A DNA stretch of 64,000 nt from Metellina segmentata. Its lineage: Eukaryota > Arthropoda > Arachnida > Araneae > Tetragnathidae. This document shows positions 24,201-38,300 of the stretch, piece by piece. Below the pieces are notes generated by a model. It did no database searches and had not been told where the DNA came from. It was given only the letters and a program-made list of their open reading frames with translations. Numbering within the stretch: position 1 is the stretch's first letter; each line of letters opens with the position of its first letter. Position numbers and translations under genes: made by a program. Where the stretch lies: contig OX375877.1 in the NCBI GenBank assembly GCA_947359465.1, positions 59,350,885-59,414,884 of the forward strand, written 5' to 3'.

Positions 24201-27200
24201 AAAATCTTCCCCACTTGTACACAGTGCAACACAAGTGAGGCCACCGCCGAGCATTTGCTAGGATGCATTGCGCTATCGCGGGAGGATCTACTGCGTAGCC
24301 CTGGTGTGGTTCTAGAGAGATTGAGGACTGAGGGACTCATGAACCTGATCTGATCCAGATCAGTGGGTTTAGAAAGAAGAAGATTAATTATTATTGCATA
24401 ATAAAAACTATTTGTTAAATATAATAATAGACGGATTATGTTTGGATTGTTTAACAGTAACATGGTACAAAATATAAGTGCTCTAGAAGTATTATTTAGG
24501 AAGATACCCATAAAAGTCTAAGAAACTAATTTAACATAGAAGCTCCAATCTTTCTGCCCTCATAACTCCGAAACGGTAAGACCTAATGATATGAAATTTG
24601 GTATCTGAAGTTAAATTTTGATATAGATCTGATATTATGTGTCGAAATAGGGGGTTCTCTTTGGCAATTATGAAGTTTGTGCTCAATTTAATGTGAAGAC
24701 GCCCCCTTGTGCATATTTTATGCATTTGAATGTATAGAAGACGTTATTTCCTGTCAAATACTATCTTTAAATACTCTCTACTGTTAAAATTGCTCGAATG
24801 AAGAGAGAGGGTTGTTGTTTTTTTCCGTGATTCTACAGCCGTCGCCATTGCCAAACACTGACAGAGAATCCCTGCTGGCAAGCACATGCCCTTGTAGCGT
24901 ATGGATTGGTGTGCGAAAATCCCTAGCATTGCTCATATTGAACAATCCCTCATATGAAAATGAAGCGTCATCTATGAAAAACGCGTATGCTGGCAAAAGA
25001 TGATTCTTCTGTGCTTTGCTGTAGAAACCATAAAAGAAGTATAAAAGCAGTGAGCAACGGAAACCTTTTGTGTGTACAGGATCATGCAACCAAAACTAGT
25101 AGTGTTGTTGTTGTTGTTGTTGTTTCTAATCCCCACTGGTCTAGTGAAGCTAGACCATGTCCATGAGTCCATCCACCCTCAGAAAGTCGAAGAACAAGAC
25201 CGGATCGCGCAGGAAATCCTCTTTTTCATACTACACGCAGCTAAGGAGGTGAGTCGGGCTAGCTTCACTAGCAACTTATTGCAAGTGGGGTAGATCTTTC
25301 GCTTGTGTTCATACCTCATACACTTTAGGTGACCACTGATGAATCTTGTGTACGCAGTCTGATCACCTCTATCACCCCTGAAGGTCAAAGCGCGACCCGG
25401 CTTTCCCCCAGACTACTAGGTATTTACTAGTGAAACATTCCAGTCCAGCTGTGCTCACTTCTTTCTAATGGAGTGAATTTCCGAGGTTTTTTAAAACTAG
25501 TAGTAACCTGACCCTTTGATTATGTTCGTCTGCAGGGTGGAATAGAACATTAACCTTTGACCTGCCAATGTTCCCAAATGGGAACATTTTTTTGTGATTT
25601 TTTTTAAGAACTTAATTCTTTGTTTAGAATATTCATACTTGCCGAAATGCCACATAATACTATAAATTTATTTTAGGTGCCACCGTTTTTCAAAATATAT
25701 ATCAGCTTTTTTTTTATATAATTTAGGTCAAATTTACCGAATTTGTGAACTTTAAAGTGTTATGCAAATTTTAGTTTCGGCATTTTTTAAGTAAATTTTT
25801 TTTTTTTTTATTGACGTGATTTTGTAGTCAAAGGAAAAAAACTAAAAAAAAAATTTTTTTTCGAACCCCTCTTTTAAAATATATGAATAAAATACCAGTG
25901 TTAATAAAGAACTTAAAAATAAAAAAAATGCATAAATGATTTTTGTAAAATGTTTTAGATTTATTGACTATACATAATGCTGTTTTAAGATTTATATGAC
26001 GGAACTTGACATCTTTACTAGGGATTTGAAAATGAAAATCATGAAATATTTTCCTCAATTGCAAAACCATTTTCAAAACATAATAACACTGGAAAATAAT
26101 CTTGACGTTCCAGAAAATACAGGAATTAAAACAAGCCTGGAGGAGAGATTTAATCAATTTAAAAGTATGGAAAATACATTTCACTTTATTTTATATCCAT
26201 ACAAAACGAAATTCGAAACAATGGAGTTAAACGAATTTAAGTGTTTAGGTATCCATGATTTAGAAATGGAATTAGTTGAATTTCAAAGTAGCATAGTTCG
26301 GAAAAATTAATTTGATAAGTTGATTTCCGAAGTGGAAGGGAAAATGTCTGAAATTAGTGCAAATTACAATAATCCCACACTAAAAACTGAAAATATATTA
26401 AACGTATGGGATTCTTTACCAAATAATTTTATATCAATAAAGAAACTTGATAATGCTCTTTTAACGATGTTTACATCCACATATTCATGCGAAAAATTGT
26501 TTTCTTCGATGAGTTTTGTAAAGTCTACCAATAGAAATGAACTCGGAAATGAATTAACTGAAAAATGAGTTAAACTAATGAATTCTGAATATGAACCTAA
26601 TATTAAGAAATTATCTGACAAAAAAACAACCAGATTTTTCATTAAATATTCTTTAACTTTATTGTATATACACATACCTGTAACTATATTATCTATTAAA
26701 ATATAATATTCCATATGCATATGTTCTTTTATTTTCCTTGTTCATTAAAAACTCAGTGCAGAGGGGCTGGGCATGATGGCACCTTTTATATCAATTTTTT
26801 GCTCTTCACTTGCAAAAGTAAAAGTTGAAAAACAAAAAGGAATTGTTAATTTTGTTAAGGATTAAAAAATTGAGAACCAAAAAATTTAGTTTTTTTACCG
26901 TGATCTCTTCTTTTTTTCCAATTGACCCACGAGCTAGTGCTAAATAAGTAATGAATAAAATTTGACCAACTTCTTAAAAAGGTTCGTCGTCCATGCTTTA
27001 GGGGATTGATCCCGGACCATCGTAAATAGCCTGTTGTGTTGCTCTAGTACGACGTTAATTAAGAAATTACCAAGTACTCATCCCGTAGACAAATCGGATG
27101 ATGAATGTTACGTTCCACCCTGATACGAAAGCAGTGTGAGGTTCACATGATCACTAGTTTTGTTCACATGATCCTGGAGACATAAAAAGGTTACCATTGG

Positions 27201-30200
27201 TCACCCTACATTTATATCTCAATTTTTGACGATTAACGTCTACTTAGCAAACTTTCACTGTACAAATTTGATTTCTGTCCATTTTCCTTTGTTTCTCACA
27301 TACGTTAGATTCATGTCAGTCATCTCGGAATTAGTATGATTCCCAATCACTAAAACCGCTTTGCAAATGACAAAGTTGAAAATAAAAGAGCGATTTGCAA
27401 ATACGCCAAACAACCCCCTCCAGCATACACACACACCAACAGTTGCAAACATACATTTTTAGGCAATATTTTTTTTTCTGGGGGAAGTGGTGGCGCTTCC
27501 ATCCTTTTAAGTTTGGCTAGGGAAATTCCGAATAACAGTGAAACTGATCAAACTGTGAAGTATATTTAGGTAAACGGAAGTGCTTGTCCCAGGGCTCGAA
27601 ATATCCGGGTGCACAGGAGCAATGTGCACATGGAAATAAAATTGTGCACCTAATTTTTTCCCTCTAGGTGCACGCAGTGCACCTATTGTTAAAAAAAAGC
27701 GAGGGGAATGGTATTTTATGTTATATTGATGTCTGAACAAAATATTAGTATCGACCTCTCGCTCTAAAGGAACGTAATTAAAATTCTCAAATACACGCTA
27801 TGCAAAAACTAATCCAGAAAATGCTGTTTTACAATGGAAGAAAAATACAAAAAGAAGGATGGACACTAAACTTTATAGGAAAAGATCTGCCAAAAACGTA
27901 GACGTTTCTGATTGCCCACCGATGTCTGATGATGGTTGAATATTTGCAAGCAATAATTTTGCAGGTAAAAAAAATTATTTAAATACTTTCATTTACTATC
28001 TACTAGTAACAAATCTAAACATGCCCAACTAATAAAGTAGTTTACATTACTTTAATGCTCTTATATTACTTTTTTTTAAATATGCACCTAAAATATAATC
28101 TGTGCACCTAATTTAAAAACTTAGGTGCACCTGTATTAAAAAATCTATTTCGAGGCCTGGCTTATCCCGATTCATTTTGTCTTTAACATAAAGTCTATCG
28201 TACATACCTTTGCATCAGGCTCCAGGACGTCATATGGACATTTGTCAAAAGTGACAAGTTGTTCCTGGAATTCATCGTAAATTTGCTTTATCTGCAGAGC
28301 TGTAACATGTCCATGGATACCTCCAAATTCGGTTTTTGCCAACCTCAGGAAAGCAGATGAAGTCTCAAACACCATCTGGAAATGTATTTTTTAAGAACTT
28401 AATTGCCTTCAAGACAGTGTTGAAATGCTTATGATAAAAAAAAATCAGGGAACACACAGTTATTTTTTTCAATTCTTGAATGTCCCTGGTCATTGTTTAT
28501 TTTATCTAATTGCCTAAATATTGAATAGAAATTCTGTGACTAAAGCTACGGTATACGAATCCATCACCAAGGCTAAATTTGTTTCTACAATAACGAATTA
28601 ACCAATAGAGACTATGAAAACGAATTATTTATAAAAGGTTTGTACCTTGGTAGACCTCAGTCTCTGGACGAAGAGTTCCAACCGGTCGTGTCGTTCTAGA
28701 AAACTGTCTGAGGATTTTGATGTTCTCAGATAGTCCATTACACTCAAAACCAAATCCAGTCGCTGTTCAGAATCATCCAGTTCTCCACGAAACATAGTTG
28801 CACCATCCAAGAATTGCTGACTCTGTAAATGCATTGTAGTTGGTACAAACAGAGGTTCAGAGTAGAGTGACATAATCAGACGTGTTAATACAAGTGTGAT
28901 AGTAAGAGAACTGTTTGGATAATCGTGCCCTAGAGGATTTCTAAATATCCAACAAAGCGGAAGATCAATATTAGTAATTCGTGCGCTTTTTAATGCATTA
29001 AGAAAACTTGCAGAGTGTATAAGTTTTAAAATAAGGTTGCTAATATAAAACGAATGCTTCAAAATACAAAACTGGAACAACTATTTTATTTTATTTATTG
29101 TAATACCTTTGACTATCCTGTTGACTTGATGACGGCTCAACACTTGGACAAGTGCACCGCATGTCAGAAGTACAGGGAAGTCAAAGGACGTTAAGTCAAG
29201 TGGCAGGCATGGTTATTTCATTTTTTTAGTTATCCTGTTGCTAAAGTGATATGCGTTATTGCGTCTATTTTCCTCCAATGTGAAAAAAAAAATTCTATAA
29301 CATCTTTAGAGTTGCTAAAAGTTAATAACACTAACATCTACATATATGAGCCGCTTAAAGCTAAAGTGGTGTAAGTCCATTAAACATTGTTACGCAATTT
29401 TGAGACTTTTGGTTGAATAGTAGCTATATAGCTGTATTGCATAATCTTGTGCTGCCATCTGTGTGGTTATTTGGGGGATTAGAAGTTACACCACCTTTCC
29501 TATAAGTAGCTTTCCATATTCAGAATTTGTTGCTAGCATTAACTCCCATTTTTCAGAAAGTGGACTTACACCACTTTGGCCTTAAAAAGCTCATACAAAA
29601 GGATGTGCGTGTGTGCGTATTCGCTATACAAATCTACAACAAATTTGGTACACTTATACTTTTAGAACACTGCAGAAAACATTGACTAATTCTTGCCTGT
29701 CTTCAGACCAATCTATAGCCATGAAAATTGGCACACAGGTAGTCCTAAAAGTAGTCCTCAAAGCCTGAATTTTAAAATCTAAAGTTTTTTTTTCCTGCAG
29801 TAAATGGATATGTACAAGGAAACTCGTTCTACAGGGCTTTTGTATTTCAGTTAACACAGGGAAATGTCGCGGTGATATTTGAAACCCGAGTAAAGCCGGA
29901 TTATACAGCTAGTATGGTAATACAAAAATGCGTGATTCAAAATACAAAATTGGAAACAGGTTTTTTAATTATAAGTCATCCTGTTACTAAAGTGCTTGCG
30001 TTTCTACGCGTCTATACTTCCTCATGATTATGCTGTGCTTTTATTACACTTATTATTTTCCGTGACACTCATACTCCTAAAAAAGAAAAGTAGCATTTTT
30101 TGTGAGCAAAACAGGACATTTCTATGTTTTTACATCTTAAATTACTTGTTAATCTAGTTCAAAGAATATCAGCATAGAAGAATTTTCTATGTTGTACTAT

Positions 30201-32275
30201 CTTCCTTGCCTCAAAAATTACCTTAGACTTCGTTACCTCTAACGCATACATTTTCATTTTCTGTCAACTGTGTTCTTGGACTTTTTAACTCAATCCTTAC
30301 TTCATTTGATACTCCTGAAATTCAAAGCAGGCACCACGTCCCCTCACACAGGGATGAGAGTTATCGATAAAATGTTATCGCCCAAAAGTATTATAAATAA
30401 AATGTTATGACCCAAGACCTTCCCGTATGTTTTGTAGTCTGTATGAAATCGGTTTTGATACATAATAAAATTCACAATCTTCATTATACAGGGGGATTCA
30501 TAAGTACGTATACACTTTCCTGATGCTGGGACAGTTGAAGACACGATCCCCAAATGCGAACCGTTAGCTAAAGCCGCGTCCACACCGGAGAAGCAGAGCA
30601 AAACATGGATGATTGATTAACCCCGGAGACAGGTTTGATTGGCAGCTCGTTCAGTGTAGACGGTGAACGAACATTTTGAGCACGAGCAAAATGATCCGCT
30701 TCTAGTCGGTACATCAAAGGAAAGCAAGTGCTCGTGCTCGCTCTACTTGGACGGCGTTTTTTCGTTCCCTTGCTCGACGTTCAATCAATCACCGGGGTCA
30801 TCGTTAAGAAACGGGTCGGGGATCGGAACATAGAAATATTTATATTTCTTCGGATTGTAAAGTGATACTATTATTTAAGTAGTCTATTTGTAAGCATTGT
30901 GTGTTTTGCTATACATAGTTGACGATTAACTTAGTTGTGAAAATGTAATCTGCCCATATTAGAGTCAAAATTGATGTGTCCATCCATGTGTATTTAGATG
31001 GTCTATATTAGTGGTCTTGGGGAACTTTGCACGTCAAATCTCTGCTATTATAAAATGAAGTGTCCGACCTCCACTACGCAATGTCCGGACGAATCTATTG
31101 GACGGCATACGGGTAGTCCGAAGTTTTTGCAATTTTTGTGTCCAGACTGAATTTTAAAATTCAATCTAAAACATTTAAAAAATAATTTATTGGAATTTAA
31201 TTATTATTGTCTTCTTTGGAATAAAAGTTGCATAAAAAGTTAGCAGATTCTAAATGTATTTTTTCCGCTTCCGATTTCATTTTGCGGAGAAAGATTTGTC
31301 AGCAGACTAAAGTTTTAACTTTAGTTATGTAGTTCTTTTTTTTTATCTCCGTGATCGTAAAAGATAGAGTACAATTTTCAACGGATATGAAATCTGCGGA
31401 AAATTTCACATTAGATCTATACCTAAAAATATGATTTTCGATAAATGAATAATTTTAAATTGAAACATATTTTTTCCAACACAAACGCCACTTTCTGTGA
31501 AAAATGACTTTCGTTTGATTCGAGATATCACAGATTTCATTTCCTACGCTCAAACCATTTCACAGCGAAGAAAAGCAAAACAAATAAAAAAACATATTGA
31601 CTGGCATTGTTAAGTACTTTTTTGTAAAATCGGGATCGTTAAAGACAGATGAAAATTTCAACAGATTTGAAATCTGAATAAAATCTAAACCCCTAAATCT
31701 CTACCTTCCATTTGATTTTCTTTTAATAAATAATTTTTCAATTAAATATTTATATTTTCGCAAGAGATTCTGACGTCACGCAGATTGGATCACTTCGCAA
31801 TTCGAATTTGGCAATGACGAGGTCATTACGGCGTTGCCCGAGGTGTTTGTTTGCGAAGCAAATCATAGTTCATAATATTCATAATTTAGTTTGCGAAGCA
31901 AATCAAATTAGAATTTGCTGGGAATCCATTCCAAAAGGCTACGAATTTCCATTTGGTTTGTGAGGCAAACCAATGCCATGATTGCTGTTATCCAATAGGC
32001 TTCGCAAACCAAATGGGAATTCTTAGCAATCTCCACGCAGTGGCTAGTTTAAGATAAATAAGAGGTGGATATTTAAAATGTATTTAAACTTTTTTGCCAA
32101 TTAAAGAAAATTTAAAATTGTTGCACTGCAATATTAATACGTTTTACCGAAAAATGCCGAATTGAAAGACACATTCAATATGTTGGAACATATGAGTGAA
32201 ATATTCAGTAAGAAATTTTTATTTTGTAGGGAAATAATCTGCTAATATCAATTTTGCAAGTACGTATGGATATAA

Positions 32276-32317
<42 letters not shown>

Positions 32318-32323
32318 ATGTGT

Positions 32324-32359
<36 letters not shown>

Positions 32360-35300
32360 ATGTGTATATATATATATATGTGTATGTGTATATATATATA
32401 TATTAATAAAGTGGTTGCCGCAGCCGCCGTCGCAGGATTGAAAACACGGTTTGTTCAAAATTGTACAGGGTTAACGATGAAGTGGATTATTTTCCGAGGC
32501 GGCTATTAGTTTAGGGTTTATTAAGTGTCCCAGTAGGAAAAGCGTAATTTCTACCGCGTGTGAGCAAAAGACGTATACATTTTCAGTCTTATGGCTCCTG
32601 AGAATATTTTCCATCACCAATGTCGCCTTTTTTGGGAACTTTTCTTCCTATTTCTCTTTAATAAATCATCTATGATAATATACGCTGCATTATCGATTAA
32701 ACGCCGACTTCGTAAAGAACGGGACATTTAAACAATTTGCTTTAAACAATAAGTTTGCAGTTTAGCTTCAACACACAACCAGCGAGATTGATCGCGAGCA
32801 CATGGAACATTTTGTGTCCGAGCTGTCAAACCAGAAAAACCAGAGAGATTGATTCACCAAACCTGTCTCAGGGGTTAATCAATCATGCATGTTCTGCTCT
32901 GCTTCTCCGGTGTGGACGCGGCAGAGTATTCATAAAGTTTCTATCCCCCTCCCGAGCGAAGTGACGTAGGCGATAGTGCGTGTGTCACGTGACTAGTTAG
33001 TGAAAATGGCTGCGTCGGTGGTTGAGAAGGCGTTTTATGTTCTTATATTGAGCCAAAACGGAATCTGTCACCGTTGAGCAACGGCATTTTCGATCACGAT
33101 TTGGAAAGAAACCTCCAACCACAAAATCCATTTACGATTGGTTTAAAAAATTTTAAAGTACGGGCTGTTTGTGCAAAGTTCCAAAGCCAGGACAACCGAC
33201 TGTATCGACAGATGTCGTCGATACAGTTAGCGACGCTGTTCAACGAAGTCCTGGGAAATCAACGCGGAGGGCGAGACGCGAACTGCAGATTTCACAGCCC
33301 ACTGTCTGGAGAATTTTGAAAAGGCAGCTACAAATGATTCCATACAAAGTGCAGATGGTGCAAAATGTCAATGACCTTGATTAGACAAAGTGTTTTGTAG
33401 CTTCACCGTAGGGGGTCCCTCTGACCACAGCTTTCATGGTGGTCCATGAATTTATGACCGGATGGGGGTATCCCCTTCTCTTTGGGCGATAGCGGCTTCG
33501 GAAGAACGTGTGGGGTCTTCTTTCGAGAAAAGGAGAATCGTGAAAAACCGAAACGTGAGCGGACGCAGGACGACTCTGCTCCGATTGAATCCGCGGGACT
33601 GAAACCCTATTTTGTACAATCTCTATTAGCCTCGAAATAGTTTTAAGTTATAAGTATTCTTCTATAATTAGTTAAATGTGCTGTAATTTTAAATGTCGTT
33701 TTAATTATCTTCAAGCCATTCGCCACGTAAACTATACCCACGACGTTACAGTTTTGAATTTTGTGTCGAAATGCGCATTGAAAATCACGAGTTCACCGAT
33801 CAATTAGTTTTCACCGATGAAGCTACATTTCACGTGAGTGGTAAGGTAAACAAGCGAAATATTCGTTTTGGGGTATTGGAGAATCCCAGATTAACAGTGC
33901 AACACTTGCGAGATTCCCCAAAGGTAAATGTGTTCTGTGCTGCGTCTAAATATAAAGTGAAAGGCGCCTTTTTTTCCACGAGAAAACTGTCACGGGAAGT
34001 TCTTTTCTGGATATGTTAAGCCTTTGGTTGATGCCATAGTTGCAGGACGACAGTGACAACTTTATTCATCCAATTGGATGGTGCACTACCACAATGGTCT
34101 GGCGACGTGCGAAATTACCTTGATCAACATCTTATTCACCGATGGATTGGACGAAGCGCAGAATTCAACATACCATGGACCCAATGGCTACCATGTGAAT
34201 TGAGATCTTTGAGTGACTTGAGGAATGAGTGATTTGAGGCCATGTCTTTGAGGCTACATAAAGGATAACGTATTTAACCCTCCTCTTCCTGTTGATATAG
34301 CTGGGTTGAAACAGCTTATCTCATCCACTATCACTGCACTTGCTTCAGTTACCCTAACACGCGTCTGGGCAGAAATGGGTTACCGGTTCGATGTGTGTCG
34401 TGTGACTAACGGTACACACATAGAACATCTGTGACTGTCTCTACAAAAAACTTACAGGTAACATAAAATATCTTACATAGTCACTGTTATGTAGTCCATT
34501 GAAATTGTATACTTACTTATTAATCACCCTGTATTTAAAATGATGGTAGGTAATTGAACTAATGTCATACTGGTGCAACACAACGGCTATTTGCGACGGT
34601 CCATGATCATTCCCTTATGGATCCGAGCACAATATATCGTAATTTTGAATCACGTTCAGATAAAGAAATAACATTTCAATGAATTTGTGCAACTGTACAA
34701 ACGAAACCAAAAAGGGGAATTTCATTGATGTTAAATATTGAGAGTGCTTGGAGCACACATTTTTCATTTAATGAAGGACATATCCCCTATCCTGCTGCTA
34801 GGACTCATCATGTAATGTAGAGTAGGGGCCCATCACCAGACATGCTGCAAGGGTTAATTATCCAACCTACAGAAGATACCCGTGACCGAACCTACGGTAA
34901 GTTCCATCATTTAACCTGGAGTAGGAGCCCATCATTTAACATGGAATAGGAGTCCATCATCTAGCATGCTGCTAGAGATCATTTAACCAGCATCAGGAGC
35001 TCGTAATCTAACCTGCTGTTAGGATCCATTATCTAACCTGCATCAGGAGCCTGTCATGTAGCTAGGCCCAATTATCCAACCTGAAGTAGAAGTCCGTGAC
35101 CTGCTAAGGCTCGTCATTTAACCTGGAGTATGAGCCCATCTTCTGACCTGCATCGAGATCCAGTCAACCTACTACTAGGGTCCTACTACATCTAACCTAG
35201 TACTGGGATTGATCAACCACTGGTATTAAGACATATCATCTAAACTGGTACATTGGCCCTTCGTGAAACCTAGTGCCGTAACTAGAACTACAAATTTGAG

Positions 35301-38300
35301 TGGACTGGAAAACAAAAAGTGCCCCCCCTATAGGTATTTAAAAAATATATAAAATAATTCATACCAATCTAACCAATATGTGTGAAACACTAGCGTACAG
35401 CTTGCACACAATTTCAGCATTGTGAGGCTGCTGCAAAACTTCACAATGTTCCACAGCCTCACGTACCATCCGGAGAAGACCATCCACCAAGTTTACACGC
35501 AACCTGGGAAGATCTTTCGCCTCCAAATCTTTGCACCTACGATGTAGTGGGAAAATATGCTTCTGTATCTCCTCTGCTTCCATAACGCCTGAAAATCCCA
35601 AAAGTAAACTAAAAAGTTTGTACATAAAAATAAATTGTGACATAAATAAATTTTGTAATAAATATCGTATAACTATACCGTATAGTTTTGAGGAAAATGT
35701 ACATGCACAGACAAAATATTTTAAGACAATCGTTTTAGATCGATGTGAAAAATATTTGGAACCAACTTAAACTTCTGTATTTAAGTAATGAAATTTAATA
35801 AATGCTTACCATCTTTCACCTTTTTAATAAGACTTTGCAACTCGGAGTCACACACACTGTTTTTGGAATTCAAAATATCAGCTACTAGCTCTAGAGATTC
35901 GCTCCCTAACTATAATAAAAAAGTTGTCATTAAATCGTAAGAAACAGATAAAATTTTAATTTGCATTTGTCATTAAATTTCTTACAACTATAAAAGGCAA
36001 TGCAAACAAGCTACCTCTAACGTTTCAAAGCTCTAGGAAGATACAAATTTTGAACTCGCGATTTTTAACGTGTACATGGAACTCCGTGGGTCAGTAGATT
36101 TGTCCACTGCTCCAGCAGCTTGAGGGTTGTAGAAGATTCATGTCCGATTTGTCTCTTACTGTGTGTATTTCTCTCCTATGTGCCACTAAAAACTTTCCTT
36201 TAGTATATGCCCATTGCTTGACGATGGTTTATAAGTTGATCCTTGAGATCAAGCACCAAGCTGAATTATGGGTGCACAATCTATATAATACGAATCTGTA
36301 TAAAGTATGACGTATTCTCTGCCTGCTGTAAATCTTGTAGAGGTAAGACTACATCCAGGTAACAGCACATAACCTGGAAAGTAAAAAAACCATGCGGTAA
36401 CGTCAGATGCTTGATTATTCGGAATGGCCTCTATATTGACCCCCAATGGCAACTGTTCTTTGTGTTCTGACGTTCCGATTGGAGATTCGAAAGTACTTGT
36501 AAGCTACGAACTTATGCAAAAATAAAGAACAAAAGAAGAAGTACGTTCGTTTTGAGTTTTAAATTCATTCTTGCTTTCTGCCTAGTAGGCTACAGTCTGT
36601 GGAAATACGTAAAATTCTTGTTGATGTAAGTAAGCTAATTTTCTGGAGTTGTAAATATGTTATAGTAAAACAAGTTTTATCCATTCTGATGGTATATATC
36701 TACGCGATTTCATTACTCACTCAAAACTGGCGTTTGGAACAAACAAACTGGCAAAATCTCTCAAAATAAAACTATTTAACTATGATCACTCATGTGTTGT
36801 TCTTATTGGTTTCATAAGCTTCTTTTGAGCTAGAAAAATGATATTTGTTCTGTTGAATTCTCTTGCAAAACTCGCGTTTGGTACCAACAAACAGCCAGAT
36901 TCTTTTATAAAACTATTTATCTATGATCAGACTCATGTGTTGTTCTTGTTGGTTTTATAAGCTTCTTTTTGGGCTGGAAAAACGATATTTTTTGTGCTGA
37001 ATTATTCCTGGTGCAAGATTATGCGTATGGATAACCCCCCCCCCTGTTGGGTGTCTCGACGAGATATCACACCAGATCTTGATGAACGAAATATCTCGTT
37101 AAAATATGAAAACTGACCAAATCTTTTCATCATCAAAAAGTCGCCGATATCTCGTCCAAAGCAAAACTGTTCATATCTTTATGGATATCTAGTCGAAGCC
37201 ACTTGGAGGGTAAAGGTTTATTCCTCCCTTTTGGGATGTTTGAAGTTATTGGAGATAGGAAGTTCGCTCTTGGGAATTTATATTCTTTGAGACAATATAA
37301 ACAGATTAATTATTATTTGGCCTAGCTGCGACAAGTATAGTTTTGACATTCCCACACAAAAAATGACATTCCCAAACACATAAATTGACATTCCCACACA
37401 AAAAATGTTTTACTGATACATAAGAGAGAAATACACCCAGATTATTAACAGACACATGATTCTAATGAACCTATGATATTTTGATATTTTAGACATGTCC
37501 TTTAAGCGATTTCCCATACCTGCTGTCGAATGAAGCGCAATGACTTTCCTCTCTGACAGAAGAACTTGTAATAGTCGGAAGGCTGAGGATATACTTTATT
37601 AGCCGGTAGTCCACGATCCAACACTTCTTGTATCTGCTCTGCCCAATGGCGGACACTGCTTTCAAGAATGGTCACTGTCTCTCTTAGCCAAGCTTCTTTG
37701 GCCTCTTCCAAAGATGGCTGGTGATTTCTTCGAAACAAAGAGATTCAACTAGGTAAGTAACTACAAGGTCAATTACCATAAGTGGAGAGAATGAAGTTTT
37801 AGATTGTTAAATAACCTCGACTCTGACTAGCTTCAATTATTAAAATGAAGCGATCTGCAAGTATATTAAATTAAGCTTATACGCAGTCTAGTCACATTAA
37901 TGTGACCACCTGTCAAAAGCCAGAAAAAACCACATTTGGCAGAGCGGACCGCTGCGAGACGTGCAGGAAGAGAGTCAATTAGGTTTTTGAAGGTGTTCAC
38001 TGGGATGTTGAGCCATGCCGACTCCAGTGCCGTGGCCAGCTGCGCTAGATTACGAGGTTGAGGATCCATGGCAATTGTTGCAGGGTGTTTGCTTTCAGAC
38101 GTTTCACACCGTATGTGCCAACGTCCATCTGTCCGATGGAGCATAAAACGTGATTCATCGGAAAAAGCCAACTGTCGCCACTCTGTGGACGTCCAGTTGC
38201 GGTACTGGTGTGCCTTCGTCGCCGATGAACAGCAGTCAGCATAGGTGCATTAACCAAGCGTCTGCTGCAGAGGCCCGTGCACAGCAACGTTCGCTGAACC

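Larger units (their letters stand above)
30573..32922. mobile_element. 2.35-kb TIR element nested in the mariner
   Basis: Inverted ends of about 65 bp: left GCCGCGTCCACACCGGAGAA, right its inverse ending CCGGTGTGGACGCGGC, with matching text out to AGACAGGTTTG on both sides. The target duplication is not resolved and no transposase was recognised. It contains other repeats (31270-32600). The superfamily is unknown; PIF/Harbinger-like ends are one possibility. Confidence 0.7.
30489..34531 (+). mobile_element. mariner-like transposon with nested insertions (about 4 kb)
   Basis: The left end CAGGGGGATTCATAAGTACG at 30489 and right end, inverse, AAGTA...TTAATCACCCTG ending 34531 form about 28-bp TIRs with TA on both sides. 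A broken mariner transposase lies inside (33006-34250). The element has been stretched by a 2.35-kb TIR element inserted between its left end and the ORF, and by a solo LTR inside the ORF. It lies in a 6.5-kb dynein intron. Confidence 0.8.

Noticed and set aside
24784..25089. A protein-coding gene in the 101-codon minus frame
   Set aside because: No family pattern, no splice context fitting the dynein gene, and an opposing frame of similar length.
32219..32509. Open frames on both strands across the TA/TG tract
   Set aside because: They are translations of a microsatellite (Tyr/Ile/His repeats) and carry no gene signal.
33396..33750. An intron of the mariner transposase
   Set aside because: The insert begins TG and ends CA with a 4-bp target duplication and lacks GT-AG borders, so a solo LTR fits better.
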